A stretch of 7,810 bases of DNA from Bacillota bacterium (GCA_023393155.1 JAEWML010000012.1:1-7810), one strand, 5' to 3'; shown: positions 1-6,105, counted from the stretch's first letter. Notes: generated by a model not told the origin, from the letters alone. Translations and numbers: made by a program.

Positions 1-761
1 CTTTTGACGAAAGCCTTCTGTCGGCAGTGGAGAGCAAACTCAGCCGATATTTAACGGCCTGTGCAGTATCTGCGCGCAATGTAACGGCGGAGAAAGAAAA
101 AATCAAGGCGCTGCTATCAGATATCTCTCACCAGACCAAAACGCCCATTGCCAATCTTCTGCTCTACGCGCAGTTGATGGAGGAGCAGGATCTGCCCGAA
201 GAGAGTATGACTTGCGTAGCTGCGCTGCGGGGGCAGGCGGAAAAGCTGAACTTTCTGATTTCCGCTTTAGTGAAGCTGTCACGGCTGGAAACGGGTGTTT
301 TTACCCTTCATCCGATTTCCAATGCCATTGCTCCCATGTTGGAGGAAGCGGCGAAACAGCTCATGCCGAAAGCCGCACAAAAAGAGATTCTGTTGGTCAC
401 AAATCTTACGGAAGCCCATGGGGTATTTGACTATAAATGGACGATGGAAGCACTTTGCAATCTGCTGGATAATGCCGTCAAATACACGCCTGCTGGCGGC
501 AGAATACAGCTTTCGGCCGCAGAATACGATTTGTTCTGCCGCATTGACGTAGCGGATACGGGAATTGGAATATCAGAAGCGGAGCAGGCAAAGGTGTTTT
601 CCCGCTTTTACCGCTCCCCATCCGTCAGCGATCAGGATGGTGTGGGGATCGGTTTATATCTGACCCGTCAGATTTTGACCGGACAGGAAGGATACATTAA
701 AGTGGCTTCTACTCCCGGCAGCGGCTCGGTCTTTTCCATGTTTTTGCCCAGGCAGGCCTGA
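1..761 (+). CDS. Sensor histidine kinase, C-terminal part (5' end outside window)
   Basis: This is the cytoplasmic kinase portion of a membrane sensor kinase that autophosphorylates on His and passes phosphate to a partner response regulator. The reading frame is open to the left edge (first full codon at base 3), so a GTG at 27 is internal and the sensor/membrane part is missing. The dimerisation helix with the H-box (SHQTKTP, phospho-His codon at 129-131) is followed by the ATPase domain: N-box NLLDNAVKYTP (key Asn codon 471-473), G1 box DTGIG (555-569), F-box VFSRFYR, and G2 box GVGIGL (639-656). All catalytic residues are intact. The H-box form, with Gln-Thr-Lys before Pro, is common in Firmicute kinases paired with peptide-sensing ABC transporters. 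The ATPase and permease genes lie directly downstream on the same strand, so the kinase probably controls or senses through that transporter (inference). The cognate regulator is expected just upstream. Confidence 0.95.
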   Translation, partial: FDESLLSAVESKLSRYLTACAVSARNVTAEKEKIKALLSDISHQTKTPIANLLLYAQLMEEQDLPEESMTCVAALRGQAEKLNFLISALVKLSRLETGVFTLHPISNAIAPMLEEAAKQLMPKAAQKEILLVTNLTEAHGVFDYKWTMEALCNLLDNAVKYTPAGGRIQLSAAEYDLFCRIDVADTGIGISEAEQAKVFSRFYRSPSVSDQDGVGIGLYLTRQILTGQEGYIKVASTPGSGSVFSMFLPRQA

Positions 762-784
762 ATTCTTACAAAATTGTTAGAATT
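761..784. promoter_or_regulatory. Palindromic operator candidate for the response regulator
   Basis: A 24-base imperfect palindrome begins on the last base of the kinase stop codon. Its core is TTCTTACAAAATTGTTAGAA, and 10 of 12 base pairs match across the axis. The core resembles the ACAAATTTGT-type sites known for GraR-like regulators of antimicrobial-peptide transporters. It lies about 90 bases upstream of the ATPase start. That is where an OmpR-family regulator would activate an ATPase-permease promoter. Binding by the off-window regulator is an inference. A weak extended -10 (TGA-TAAAGT, 820-828) lies downstream, but I see no good -35, as is usual for activator-dependent promoters. Confidence 0.5.
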
Positions 785-818
785 GTCTGTTCCCCGGAAA
801 GATTCTGGAAAGAAACGC

Positions 819-861
819 ATGATAAAGTCTGTATTGTAGCGAAGTATACAAACTTTATCAT
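819..861. repeat. Inverted repeat / leader hairpin before the ATPase gene
   Basis: Two 16-base arms (819-834 ATGATAAAGTCTGTAT and 846-861 ATACAAACTTTATCAT) pair with a single mismatch (C829/A851) around an 11-base spacer. The right arm ends one base before the ribosome binding site GGAGGA (863-868) of the ATPase gene. As RNA it would form an AU-rich hairpin abutting the Shine-Dalgarno sequence. As DNA it could be a second dimeric protein site. There is no U-run after it, so it is not a standard terminator. The sequence alone cannot tell which role applies. Confidence 0.6.
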
Positions 862-875
862 CGGAGGAATACAGT

Positions 876-1544
876 ATGTCCATTTTACAGACACGTGATT
901 TGAAAAAAGTTTATGGCGGCGGCGAAAACGCGGTTCATGCGTTGGACGGGGTCAATTTGCAGGTGGAAGCAGGAGAATTTGTGGCCATCGTCGGTACATC
1001 AGGCAGCGGCAAAAGCACGCTGCTGCATATGCTGGGTGGACTGGATCGCCCCACCAGCGGGTCAGTTACGGTCGATTGCAAGGATATCTTCTCGCTGAAT
1101 GATGAAGAACTGACCATTTTTCGCCGTCGCAAGATCGGTTTTGTGTTCCAAAATTACAATCTGGTTCCGGTGCTCAATGTTTATGAAAATATCGTTCTGC
1201 CGATTCAGTTGGACGGCAACACGCCGGACAGCGCCTATGTGGACAGCATCATCGAAACGCTGGGGCTTCCGTCCAAGCTGCAAAATCTGCCCAACAATCT
1301 CTCCGGCGGACAGCAGCAGCGGGTTGCCATTGCACGCGCTTTGGCCGCCAAGCCCGCCATTGTGCTCGCAGATGAACCGACGGGAAATCTGGATTCCAAA
1401 ACCAGTCAGGATGTATTGGGCCTTTTAAAGGTGACCGGCCAAAAGTTCTCCCAAACCATCGTAATGATTACCCATAACGAAGAAATTGCCCAGTTAGCCG
1501 ACCGCATCGTCCGTATTGAAGACGGCCTGATCGTCGCTCGATAA
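876..1544 (+). CDS. ABC transporter ATP-binding protein (MacB/LolD/BceA-type)
   Basis: This 222-residue cytoplasmic ATPase powers the permease encoded next to it. Every motif of a functional nucleotide-binding domain is visible: Walker A GTSGSGKS (residues 40-47), Q-loop Gln92 in [10 protein letters not shown], signature LSGGQQQR (142-149), Walker B IVLADEP with catalytic Glu167, D-loop NLDS (171-174) and H-loop His200. The N-terminal [18 protein letters not shown] and the length are typical of the MacB/LolD/FtsE-like subfamily, which works with FtsX-fold permeases and often couples ATP hydrolysis to mechanical movements across the envelope rather than classical transport. The ATG start is supported by GGAGGA at 863-868, seven bases upstream. 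The permease starts 13 bases after the stop, so the two are co-transcribed. The substrate cannot be read from this subunit. Confidence 0.96.
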   Translation: MSILQTRDLKKVYGGGENAVHALDGVNLQVEAGEFVAIVGTSGSGKSTLLHMLGGLDRPTSGSVTVDCKDIFSLNDEELTIFRRRKIGFVFQNYNLVPVLNVYENIVLPIQLDGNTPDSAYVDSIIETLGLPSKLQNLPNNLSGGQQQRVAIARALAAKPAIVLADEPTGNLDSKTSQDVLGLLKVTGQKFSQTIVMITHNEEIAQLADRIVRIEDGLIVAR

Positions 1545-1557
1545 GGGGGTGCCGGGT

Positions 1558-4215
1558 ATGAATGTAGCCAATCGAAAATGTATTCGCGGGCTGAGTATGA
1601 AAAGCATGAAAGCGGCAAAAGCAAGAAATCTGATTGCCATTGCCGCCATTGCCCTGACCGCCGTACTGTTTACTTCCCTGTTCACGGTGGCGCTGTCCAT
1701 CAATTATTCCGTTCAGCAGGCTAACTTCCGGCAGGTCGGAGGCTGGAGCCACGGAACATTTAAATACATGACACAGGGGCAGTTTGATGAGATAAAAACA
1801 GATCCTCTCATCAAAGAGTATGGGCTGCGCCGTTTTGTAGGGATGCCGGAAGGCACTCCCTTTCTCAAATCCCATGTGGAGGTTGGGTACAGCGATGCCA
1901 ATCAGGCGTACTGGATGTACTGCGACCCAGTAGAGGGGAAATTACCTGCCGAGGGCACCAACGAAGCCGCCACCGACACCCGGGTGCTGGGACTGCTGGG
2001 TGTCGAGCCGGTGTTGGGAAATGAGTTCACCATGACCTTTGACGTGGATGGCACCGAGGTAACGGAAACCTTTATCCTGAGCGGATGGTGGGACTATGAC
2101 GAGGCGATTGTCGCAAACCATGTGCTCATCCCACACAGCCGCGCACAAGCCATTTATGATCAGGTCGGAATCGGAAGCGGTATCGGCAGGGACGAGATGA
2201 CAGGCTCCTGGAATATGGACGTCTTGCTGGGCAGCTCGCTGCACATTGAACAAGACCTGAGCAAAATTCTTGCCGGTCACGGCTATCAGACGGAAAGCCG
2301 ATCTGAAGGGGCCAATTATATTGCGACAGGAGTGAACTGGGGCTACTCCGGTTCACAGCTTGCCGATAATATGGATCCCGCCACCGCCGTCGCCATCGTG
2401 GGGCTTCTGCTGACTATCATCTTTACGGGCTATCTCATTATTTACAATGTGTTTCAAATTTCAGTTTCAAATGACATCCGTTTCTATGGCCTGCTGAAAA
2501 CCATCGGTACTACGGGGCGGCAGCTAAGACGCATCATCCGCCAGCAGGCGTTGCTGCTGTCTCTGGTTGGGATTCCCCTTGGATTGCTGATCGGCTATGG
2601 CGTCGGTGTCAGGCTGACTCCAGTAATTCTTTCCCGGCTTAACGGCGTCGTACAGGACGCAGTATCGGCCAGTCCGCTGATTTTCGTTGGCTCCGCACTT
2701 TTTGCATGGGTCACGGTGCTAATTTCCTGCCGCAGGCCGGGGAAGGCGGCGGCAAAAGTATCTCCTGTGGAGGCAGTCCGCTACACCGAGGGGGCGTCGG
2801 GTAGAAAAGCGACACGCAGGTCGCAGTCAGGTGCGTCGCTGTCCAAAATGGCATGGGCGAATCTGGGGCGCAGCCGGGGCAAGACAGCGATTACCATCAC
2901 CTCCCTTTCCCTGACTGCCCTGCTGCTCAACATGACAGTCACCTTTACAAATGGTTTTGACATGGATAAATACCTGTCTAATGTGGTTTCAGATTTTATG
3001 GTGGCCGATGCAGGCTACTTTCAGGTAGGCGCGCTTTGGAACGCCGGCCGTGCGCTGCCCGAAGCGGTCATTTCCGGTCTGGAAGCTCAGCCCGGTGTGG
3101 AAGCCGGGGGGCGGATATACGGCGAAACCAGTCCGGTAGAGGAATTCGTCACTGAGGACTATTACCGCGCTATGTACAGCGCGTGGAATGATCAGGAAAC
3201 CTTAGATTATATGGTTGCCGCCGCAGATAAAAATGACACGGGGCTGCTGGCCGACCGGGCGCAGCTTTACGGCATGGAGGGATACGCGCTTGATAAGCTG
3301 ACCGTGCTGGAGGGCGACCTATCCAAGCTCCATGAACCCGGCGGGCGCTACGTTGCGGCGGTCTATTCCGATGACGACTATGGCAATCCACGGATGAATT
3401 CTCACTGGGCAAGGCTGGGCGATACCGTCACGCTGCGCTATGTGGAAGAGTACGAATATTACGATCCCGACACAGGTAAAATTCTTGATCCGGGAAGGAT
3501 TCCCGATGATCAGCCCTTCCAATCCCGGGCAAAGGCCTATCGGGATATGGAATACGAGGTGGCAGCGCTCGCCACTGTTCCGCATTCCCTCAGCTATCGC
3601 TATTATGGAGCCGATGAGTTTATCATGAACGACCAGACGTTTATTCAGGACAGCGGCACCAACGATGTGATGTACTACGCCTGCGATGTCGATGAGGAAA
3701 GTACTGCCGGCATGGAAGCTTTTTTATCTGACCTGACAAATAAGCAGATGCCGCAACTTAATTATGAGAGCAAGGCGACTTATGCCGCGGAGTTTGACTC
3801 CTTCCGGAATATGTTTTTGATGCTGGGCGGCGTGCTGAGCTTTATCATCGGGCTTGTAGGCGTGCTCAATTTTCTCAACGCAATTTTGACCGGAATTCTC
3901 ACGCGGCGGCGAGAGCTTGCGATGCTTCAGTCCATCGGCATGACCGGCGGACAATTGAAAACCATGCTGATTTGGGAGGGGCTGTATTACGCTTTGGGCG
4001 CAGTGGCTGTATCGCTGACGCTCAGCTTTGCCGCAGGACCTCTGTTATCCAAGGTTTTTGAAAGCACATTTTGGTTTTTTACTTATAGGTTTACTGCTTT
4101 ACCCATCTTGTCACTTGCACCAATTTTTGGTGTACTGGGTATTGTGGCGCCGCTGCTGGTGTACCGAGCTGTTGCAAAACACTCTGTCGTTGAGCGGCTG
4201 AGAGAAACGGAATAG
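1558..4215 (+). CDS. FtsX/MacB-type ABC transporter permease, two-half form
   Basis: This integral membrane partner of the preceding ATPase is 885 residues long. I chose the ATG at 1558 because AGGGGG at 1544-1549 is well spaced from it; a GTG at 1549 would sit on that ribosome binding site. Eight hydrophobic segments are visible, at about residues 24-48, 275-300, 329-351, 371-391, 441-467, 751-781, 803-827 and 844-871. They give two repeats of 'one helix, large extracellular domain (about 225 and 285 residues), three helices'. Each half carries the FtsX coupling motif after its second helix (GLLKTIGTTGRQLRR; AMLQSIGMTGGQLK). The second extracellular domain is rich in Tyr, Asp and Glu (for example residues 628-640). 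Two extracellular domains and eight helices differ from the ten-helix BceB layout with a single domain, so this is better called MacB/LolC-like. A role in envelope stress or peptide resistance is inferred from the adjoining kinase. Confidence 0.92.
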   Translation: MNVANRKCIRGLSMKSMKAAKARNLIAIAAIALTAVLFTSLFTVALSINYSVQQANFRQVGGWSHGTFKYMTQGQFDEIKTDPLIKEYGLRRFVGMPEGTPFLKSHVEVGYSDANQAYWMYCDPVEGKLPAEGTNEAATDTRVLGLLGVEPVLGNEFTMTFDVDGTEVTETFILSGWWDYDEAIVANHVLIPHSRAQAIYDQVGIGSGIGRDEMTGSWNMDVLLGSSLHIEQDLSKILAGHGYQTESRSEGANYIATGVNWGYSGSQLADNMDPATAVAIVGLLLTIIFTGYLIIYNVFQISVSNDIRFYGLLKTIGTTGRQLRRIIRQQALLLSLVGIPLGLLIGYGVGVRLTPVILSRLNGVVQDAVSASPLIFVGSALFAWVTVLISCRRPGKAAAKVSPVEAVRYTEGASGRKATRRSQSGASLSKMAWANLGRSRGKTAITITSLSLTALLLNMTVTFTNGFDMDKYLSNVVSDFMVADAGYFQVGALWNAGRALPEAVISGLEAQPGVEAGGRIYGETSPVEEFVTEDYYRAMYSAWNDQETLDYMVAAADKNDTGLLADRAQLYGMEGYALDKLTVLEGDLSKLHEPGGRYVAAVYSDDDYGNPRMNSHWARLGDTVTLRYVEEYEYYDPDTGKILDPGRIPDDQPFQSRAKAYRDMEYEVAALATVPHSLSYRYYGADEFIMNDQTFIQDSGTNDVMYYACDVDEESTAGMEAFLSDLTNKQMPQLNYESKATYAAEFDSFRNMFLMLGGVLSFIIGLVGVLNFLNAILTGILTRRRELAMLQSIGMTGGQLKTMLIWEGLYYALGAVAVSLTLSFAAGPLLSKVFESTFWFFTYRFTALPILSLAPIFGVLGIVAPLLVYRAVAKHSVVERLRETE

Positions 4216-4260
4216 ATAATAGCGCCTTCTTTATCAGTAGGGGTAGTATACGTACAAAAC

Positions 4261-4291
4261 AGGAGGAGTGCAGTGGCACTCCTCCTATTTT
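4261..4291. terminator. Bidirectional hairpin terminator
   Basis: Perfect 11-base-pair stem AGGAGGAGTGC / GCACTCCTCCT (4261-4271, 4276-4286) with an AGTG loop. On the plus strand it is followed by ATTTT and can end the kinase-transporter transcript. Read on the minus strand it is followed by GTTTTG, so it may also end the regulator transcript arriving from the right. Confidence 0.8.
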
Positions 4292-4316
4292 CCGTATTCA
4301 GTTTGCTTTATAGGGG

Positions 4317-4343
4317 GGTTCACAACTTATCCTTGTGACTACC
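4317..4343. repeat. Small inverted repeat between two terminator hairpins
   Basis: TCACAA (4320-4325) and TTGTGA (4333-4338) pair perfectly around a 7-base spacer. GGT (4317-4319) and ACC (4341-4343) could extend the stem across a 2-base bulge. It overlaps the start of the next hairpin, so the two structures would compete. Its function is unknown, and no open reading frame or promoter is evident here. Confidence 0.35.
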
Positions 4344-4368
4344 CGCCTTTTGGGCGGCGGGCGTTTTT
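4342..4368 (+). terminator. Second hairpin terminator, plus orientation
   Basis: CCCGCC (4342-4347) can pair with GGCGGG (4356-4361), or in an alternative register CCGCC (4343-4347) with GGCGG (4353-4357), followed by GCG and five T (4364-4368). It works only in the plus direction, since no T-run exists on the other strand. It may be a backup for the transporter operon terminator, or it may block plus-strand read-through into the convergent regulator gene. Confidence 0.6.
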
Positions 4369-4377
4369 ATAACGCGT

Positions 4378-4668
4378 TTAAACGCGCCGTTTTGCATCAC
4401 GGAGGTCCTGAATCAACTGACGGATATGGGTAATCTGCGCATCGGTGAGGCCGGAGGCATCGATGACCGCATCGGGCTGCCTGCCCAGAAGCGCATCGGT
4501 AGAGACGGCAAAAAAATCCGCCAGTCGCTCAAGCAGCTCTACGGAAGGCTGAATGTTGTTGTTTTCCCAGTTGGAGACGCTCTGCTTGGAAACGCCCAGC
4601 CGCTCAGCCAGACGCGCTTGTGTGATTCCGCTTGCCAGCCTCAGCCGGTGAATTTCGTCGCACAACAT
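4378..4668 (-). CDS. Small XRE-family (Cro/C1-type HTH) transcriptional regulator
   Basis: This 96-residue DNA-binding protein is probably a repressor. The N-terminal two thirds form an HTH_3 domain. The first HTH helix runs about residues 16-24 (TQARLAERL), the recognition helix about 27-36 (SKQSVSNWEN), and the canonical tail PSVELLERLADFFAVSTDALLG ends near 62. The last 30 or so residues (TDAQITHIRQLIQDLRDAK) look like a single amphipathic helix, probably for dimerisation. No sensor or protease domain is visible. The ATG start is backed by AGGAGG (minus strand, 4677-4682) eight bases upstream. The upstream gap carries repeated ATTGTAA half-sites over the promoter, so autoregulation is likely (inference). 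The SOD gene lies upstream on the same strand with no clear terminator between, so some read-through is possible. A perfect 14-base palindrome (CGCGTTTAAACGCG, 4373-4386) spans the stop codon. Confidence 0.93.
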   Translation of the reverse strand: MLCDEIHRLRLASGITQARLAERLGVSKQSVSNWENNNIQPSVELLERLADFFAVSTDALLGRQPDAVIDASGLTDAQITHIRQLIQDLRDAKRRV

Positions 4669-4694
4669 CGGGAGTTCCTCCTGAATCCAAAATT

Positions 4695-4724
4695 ACAATA
4701 TCATTGTAAAATTCAACTTGACAA
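4695..4724 (-). promoter_or_regulatory. Probable promoter of the XRE regulator
   Basis: On the minus strand a -35 box TTGTCA (4719-4724) and a -10 box TATTGT (4695-4700) are 18 bases apart. Transcription would start near 4688, about 20 bases before the start codon and just ahead of the AGGAGG. The -10 lies inside the left operator half-site, which suits repression by the gene's own product. Confidence 0.5.
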
Positions 4725-4746
4725 AATGGAAATATAAAAGTATTGT
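4718..4746 (+). promoter_or_regulatory. Divergent plus-strand promoter facing the SOD 3' end
   Basis: A perfect -35 TTGACA (4718-4723), a 17-base spacer and a -10 TATTGT (4741-4746) would start a transcript near 4753 that runs antisense into the SOD gene. Its -35 overlaps the regulator's -35 almost completely, and its -10 lies in the right operator half-site. Only a 28-codon reading frame (4759-4845), without a good ribosome binding site, follows it. Confidence 0.5.
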
Positions 4747-4777
4747 AATATTGGATATATGAGAAAATTTTGTTACT

Positions 4778-5419
4778 TTACGTCATTGGCGGGCGATTTT
4801 GCACAATCTGTGCGTACTGTTTGGAAAGCTGGGGCCAGTCGATGATTCGCCACCATGCGTCCAGATAGTCTGCGCGGCGGTTTTGATATTGCAGGTAATA
4901 TGCGTGTTCCCACACGTCGCAGCACAGCAGGGGCACAAGGGGCAGGACGGTGTCCTGATTGGCGACGTTTTGAAGAGACAGGATTCCGTTTGGGTCGGTG
5001 CACAGGCAGGTCCAGCCGGAGCCGAAGACGGAGAGTGCGGCGCTTTTCAGCGCAATCCTGAGGCCGTCGGTGCTGCCGAAAACGAGGCGAATGGCGTCCC
5101 CCAGCGGCGGTTCGGGGAACGAGGGGGGCAGGGCGTGGAGCGTGCGGAAATAGATGTCGTGGTTGAACACGCCTCCGGCATTGTTGCGCACACCCTGACG
5201 AATCTGCGCAGGAAGATCCATCCAATGCTCGCAAAGCTGTATCAGCGTCCAGTCCTGATAGGCGGGGTAGGGTTCCAGCAGCTTGTTCAGATTGTCCACG
5301 TAGGCTGCAAAATGCTTGTCGTGGTGAAAACACAGAAGCTTGGCGTCAAGCTCCGGTTCCAGCGCGTCGTAAGGATAGGGCAGCGGCGGCAGGACAAAGG
5401 GATAGTGCGTTTCTTCCAT
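4778..5419 (-). CDS. sodA: Superoxide dismutase, Fe/Mn family (Mn-type by motif)
   Basis: This cytoplasmic enzyme dismutates superoxide to O2 and H2O2, in an anaerobe as protection during oxygen exposure. It has 213 residues, near the usual 200-210. All four metal ligands are present: His32 (FHHDKHFAAYV), His87 (GGVFNHDIYF), Asp168 and His172 (DVWEHAYYLQYQNRR). The gateway Tyr40 and the active-site Trp136 (FGSGW) are also kept. Gln155 in ANQD, together with Gly82-Gly83 in NNAGG, is the Mn-type arrangement, although cambialistic use cannot be excluded. Two family positions differ: Phe37 replaces the second His of the KHH motif, and Val84 replaces the usual His after GG. Seven Cys include the pair C166-C167 just before the Asp ligand. 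I chose the ATG at 5419 because AAGGA lies eight bases upstream; a GTG at 5437 and an ATG at 5428 have no usable ribosome binding site. A TATACT -10-like box (minus strand, 5454-5459) lies upstream with a poor -35. Confidence 0.93.
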   Translation of the reverse strand: MEETHYPFVLPPLPYPYDALEPELDAKLLCFHHDKHFAAYVDNLNKLLEPYPAYQDWTLIQLCEHWMDLPAQIRQGVRNNAGGVFNHDIYFRTLHALPPSFPEPPLGDAIRLVFGSTDGLRIALKSAALSVFGSGWTCLCTDPNGILSLQNVANQDTVLPLVPLLCCDVWEHAYYLQYQNRRADYLDAWWRIIDWPQLSKQYAQIVQNRPPMT

Positions 5420-5589
5420 AGGCGTCATCCTTTCCACATGTGTTCATCAAAGCAGTATACGCCGGAAAATTTGAAATTATGTGCAGACCGGCTGCTGGGA
5501 AAATGACGCCTCGGCGAAAATTTCGGGACTTCGACAGAGAAAATACGGTATTCTGCAAGGCAACATATCAAGTGGGAGAAGATGATTTT
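5420..5589. other. Intergenic region between divergent SOD and small-protein genes
   Basis: This 170-base divergent gap must hold the SOD promoter and probably one for the small plus-strand gene. The visible elements are a TATACT box for SOD (minus, 5454-5459), a short perfect inverted repeat CGAAA-A-TTTCG (5515-5525), and GCCGG/CCGGC arms flanking 5461-5492. None is strong enough to call an operator. A reading frame from a GTG at 5440 runs through the gap into the next gene, but it lacks a ribosome binding site. Confidence 0.4.
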
Positions 5590-5748
5590 ATGACGGACGA
5601 CGAATTGGATTTCTGCATTCTGTGCGGCCCACTGGCGGACGCTGTGGAGCTGCTGGATGAAGGAAATGCGGCGGCGGCCCGGGCAATTATGATGCGGGTT
5701 CTCAGGCGGGCGCAAGAGCTGTGCGAGCGGGATCAGGGCATGAAATGA
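5590..5748 (+). CDS. Small acidic-helical protein with CxxC motif, unknown function
   Basis: I do not recognise this 52-residue protein. It starts acidic (MTDDELDF), then has a CILC motif (Cys9 and Cys12) that could bind metal or form a disulfide. The remainder is predicted helix with the pattern ADAVELLDEGNAAAARAIMM and RVLRRAQELCERD, giving a two-helix hairpin with a third Cys. The 'LLDEGN..AR' pattern recalls short helical-hairpin proteins of clostridia, but no function follows from it. The start at 5590 is preferred because GGGAGAAG lies about nine bases upstream; an upstream in-frame GTG at 5440 has none. It has no signal peptide or membrane segment. The strong terminator just after the stop supports it being a real, separately transcribed gene. 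Confidence 0.6.
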   Translation: MTDDELDFCILCGPLADAVELLDEGNAAAARAIMMRVLRRAQELCERDQGMK

Positions 5749-5764
5749 CGATGAATTATGAATG

Positions 5765-5813
5765 AAAAAAGCGTTCCCGGAAAGTGAAACTTTCCGGGAA
5801 CGCTTTTAATTTT
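5765..5813. terminator. Strong bidirectional terminator
   Basis: A perfect 18-base-pair stem (5767-5784 and 5790-5807, GCGTTCCCGGAAAG core) with a 5-base loop TGAAA. An A-run precedes it and a T-rich tract follows it, so it can end transcripts from both sides. It lies between the convergent small CxxC gene and the ireB-like gene. Confidence 0.93.
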
Positions 5814-5827
5814 TCGGTGCCGGGCGC

Positions 5828-6073
5828 TTACTGCCCCAAGTATTTCCGAACCAAAACCTGCAGCAATTCGTCCCTGTCAATTTTGCGGATCAGCGTTCGG
5901 GCGTTGTTGTGGTTGGTGATATAGGTGGGGTCCTCGGAGAGAATATAGCCCACAATCTGATTGATGGGGTTATAGCCCTTTTCCTCCAACGCCTGATAGA
6001 CCGTTGACAGGACCTGGCGGATCTCCGCGTCCTTTTCCATCGCAAGATTAAATTTTCTGGTGAAATCGTCCAT
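5828..6073 (-). CDS. ireB: IreB-family regulatory phosphoprotein (UPF0297)
   Basis: This small cytoplasmic protein of 81 residues is the full family length. In enterococci IreB is a substrate of the Ser/Thr kinase IreK and acts negatively on cephalosporin resistance and cell-wall homeostasis. The diagnostic core is clear: [20 protein letters not shown] (residues 21-40), [12 protein letters not shown], then [19 protein letters not shown]. Phosphorylation in the studied homologue is on N-terminal threonines; here only Thr5 (MDDFTRKF) is available in that region. The start ATG is preceded by AAAGGTGG on the minus strand. In many Firmicutes the gene sits with alaS, ruvX and a DUF1292 gene. Here it has its own promoter and is followed directly by a terminator, so it appears monocistronic, downstream of pheT. 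Confidence 0.93.
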   Translation of the reverse strand: MDDFTRKFNLAMEKDAEIRQVLSTVYQALEEKGYNPINQIVGYILSEDPTYITNHNNARTLIRKIDRDELLQVLVRKYLGQ

Positions 6074-6105
6074 GAAGACACCACCTTTCCCCTTATACGT
6101 GTTTT

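Larger units (their letters stand above)
4692..4749. promoter_or_regulatory. Symmetric operator region with ATTGTAAT half-sites
   Basis: ATTACAATA (4692-4700) and TATTGTAAT (4741-4749) are exact reverse complements, separated by 40 bases and centred near 4720. A further half-site, ATTGTAA (4703-4709), forms with the left one a perfect 7-base inverted repeat with a 3-base spacer (TTACAAT-ATC-ATTGTAA, 4693-4709). Such half-sites next to an XRE gene are typical operators. Binding by the adjacent regulator is inferred. Confidence 0.6.

Noticed and set aside
1549..1557. GTG at 1549 as the permease start
   Set aside because: It would sit on the only good Shine-Dalgarno sequence (1544-1549), which is ideally spaced for the ATG at 1558.
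1468..1875. Minus-strand frame of 135 codons across the ATPase-permease junction
   Set aside because: It lies opposite two well-supported genes, has no family-like sequence and no ribosome binding site.
4216..4377. Riboswitch or T-box in the gap after the permease
   Set aside because: The hairpins are explained as terminators, no gene starts downstream on the plus strand, and no known aptamer core was recognised.
761..4709. Shared TTACAA...TTGT motif in the kinase-ATPase gap and at the XRE operator as one common regulon
   Set aside because: The spacings differ (TTACAA-AA-TTGTTA versus TTACAAT-ATC-ATTGTAA), and the expected binding proteins belong to different families. The AT-rich similarity is probably chance.
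4799..5506. Plus-strand reading frame of 235 codons opposite the SOD gene
   Set aside because: It is antisense to a gene whose protein has every SOD ligand and motif. The predicted protein resembles no known family and has no ribosome binding site, so it is a shadow frame.
5440..5589. N-terminal extension of the small CxxC protein from the GTG at 5440
   Set aside because: It has no ribosome binding site and would occupy the whole divergent promoter gap. The ATG at 5590 has GGGAGAAG upstream.
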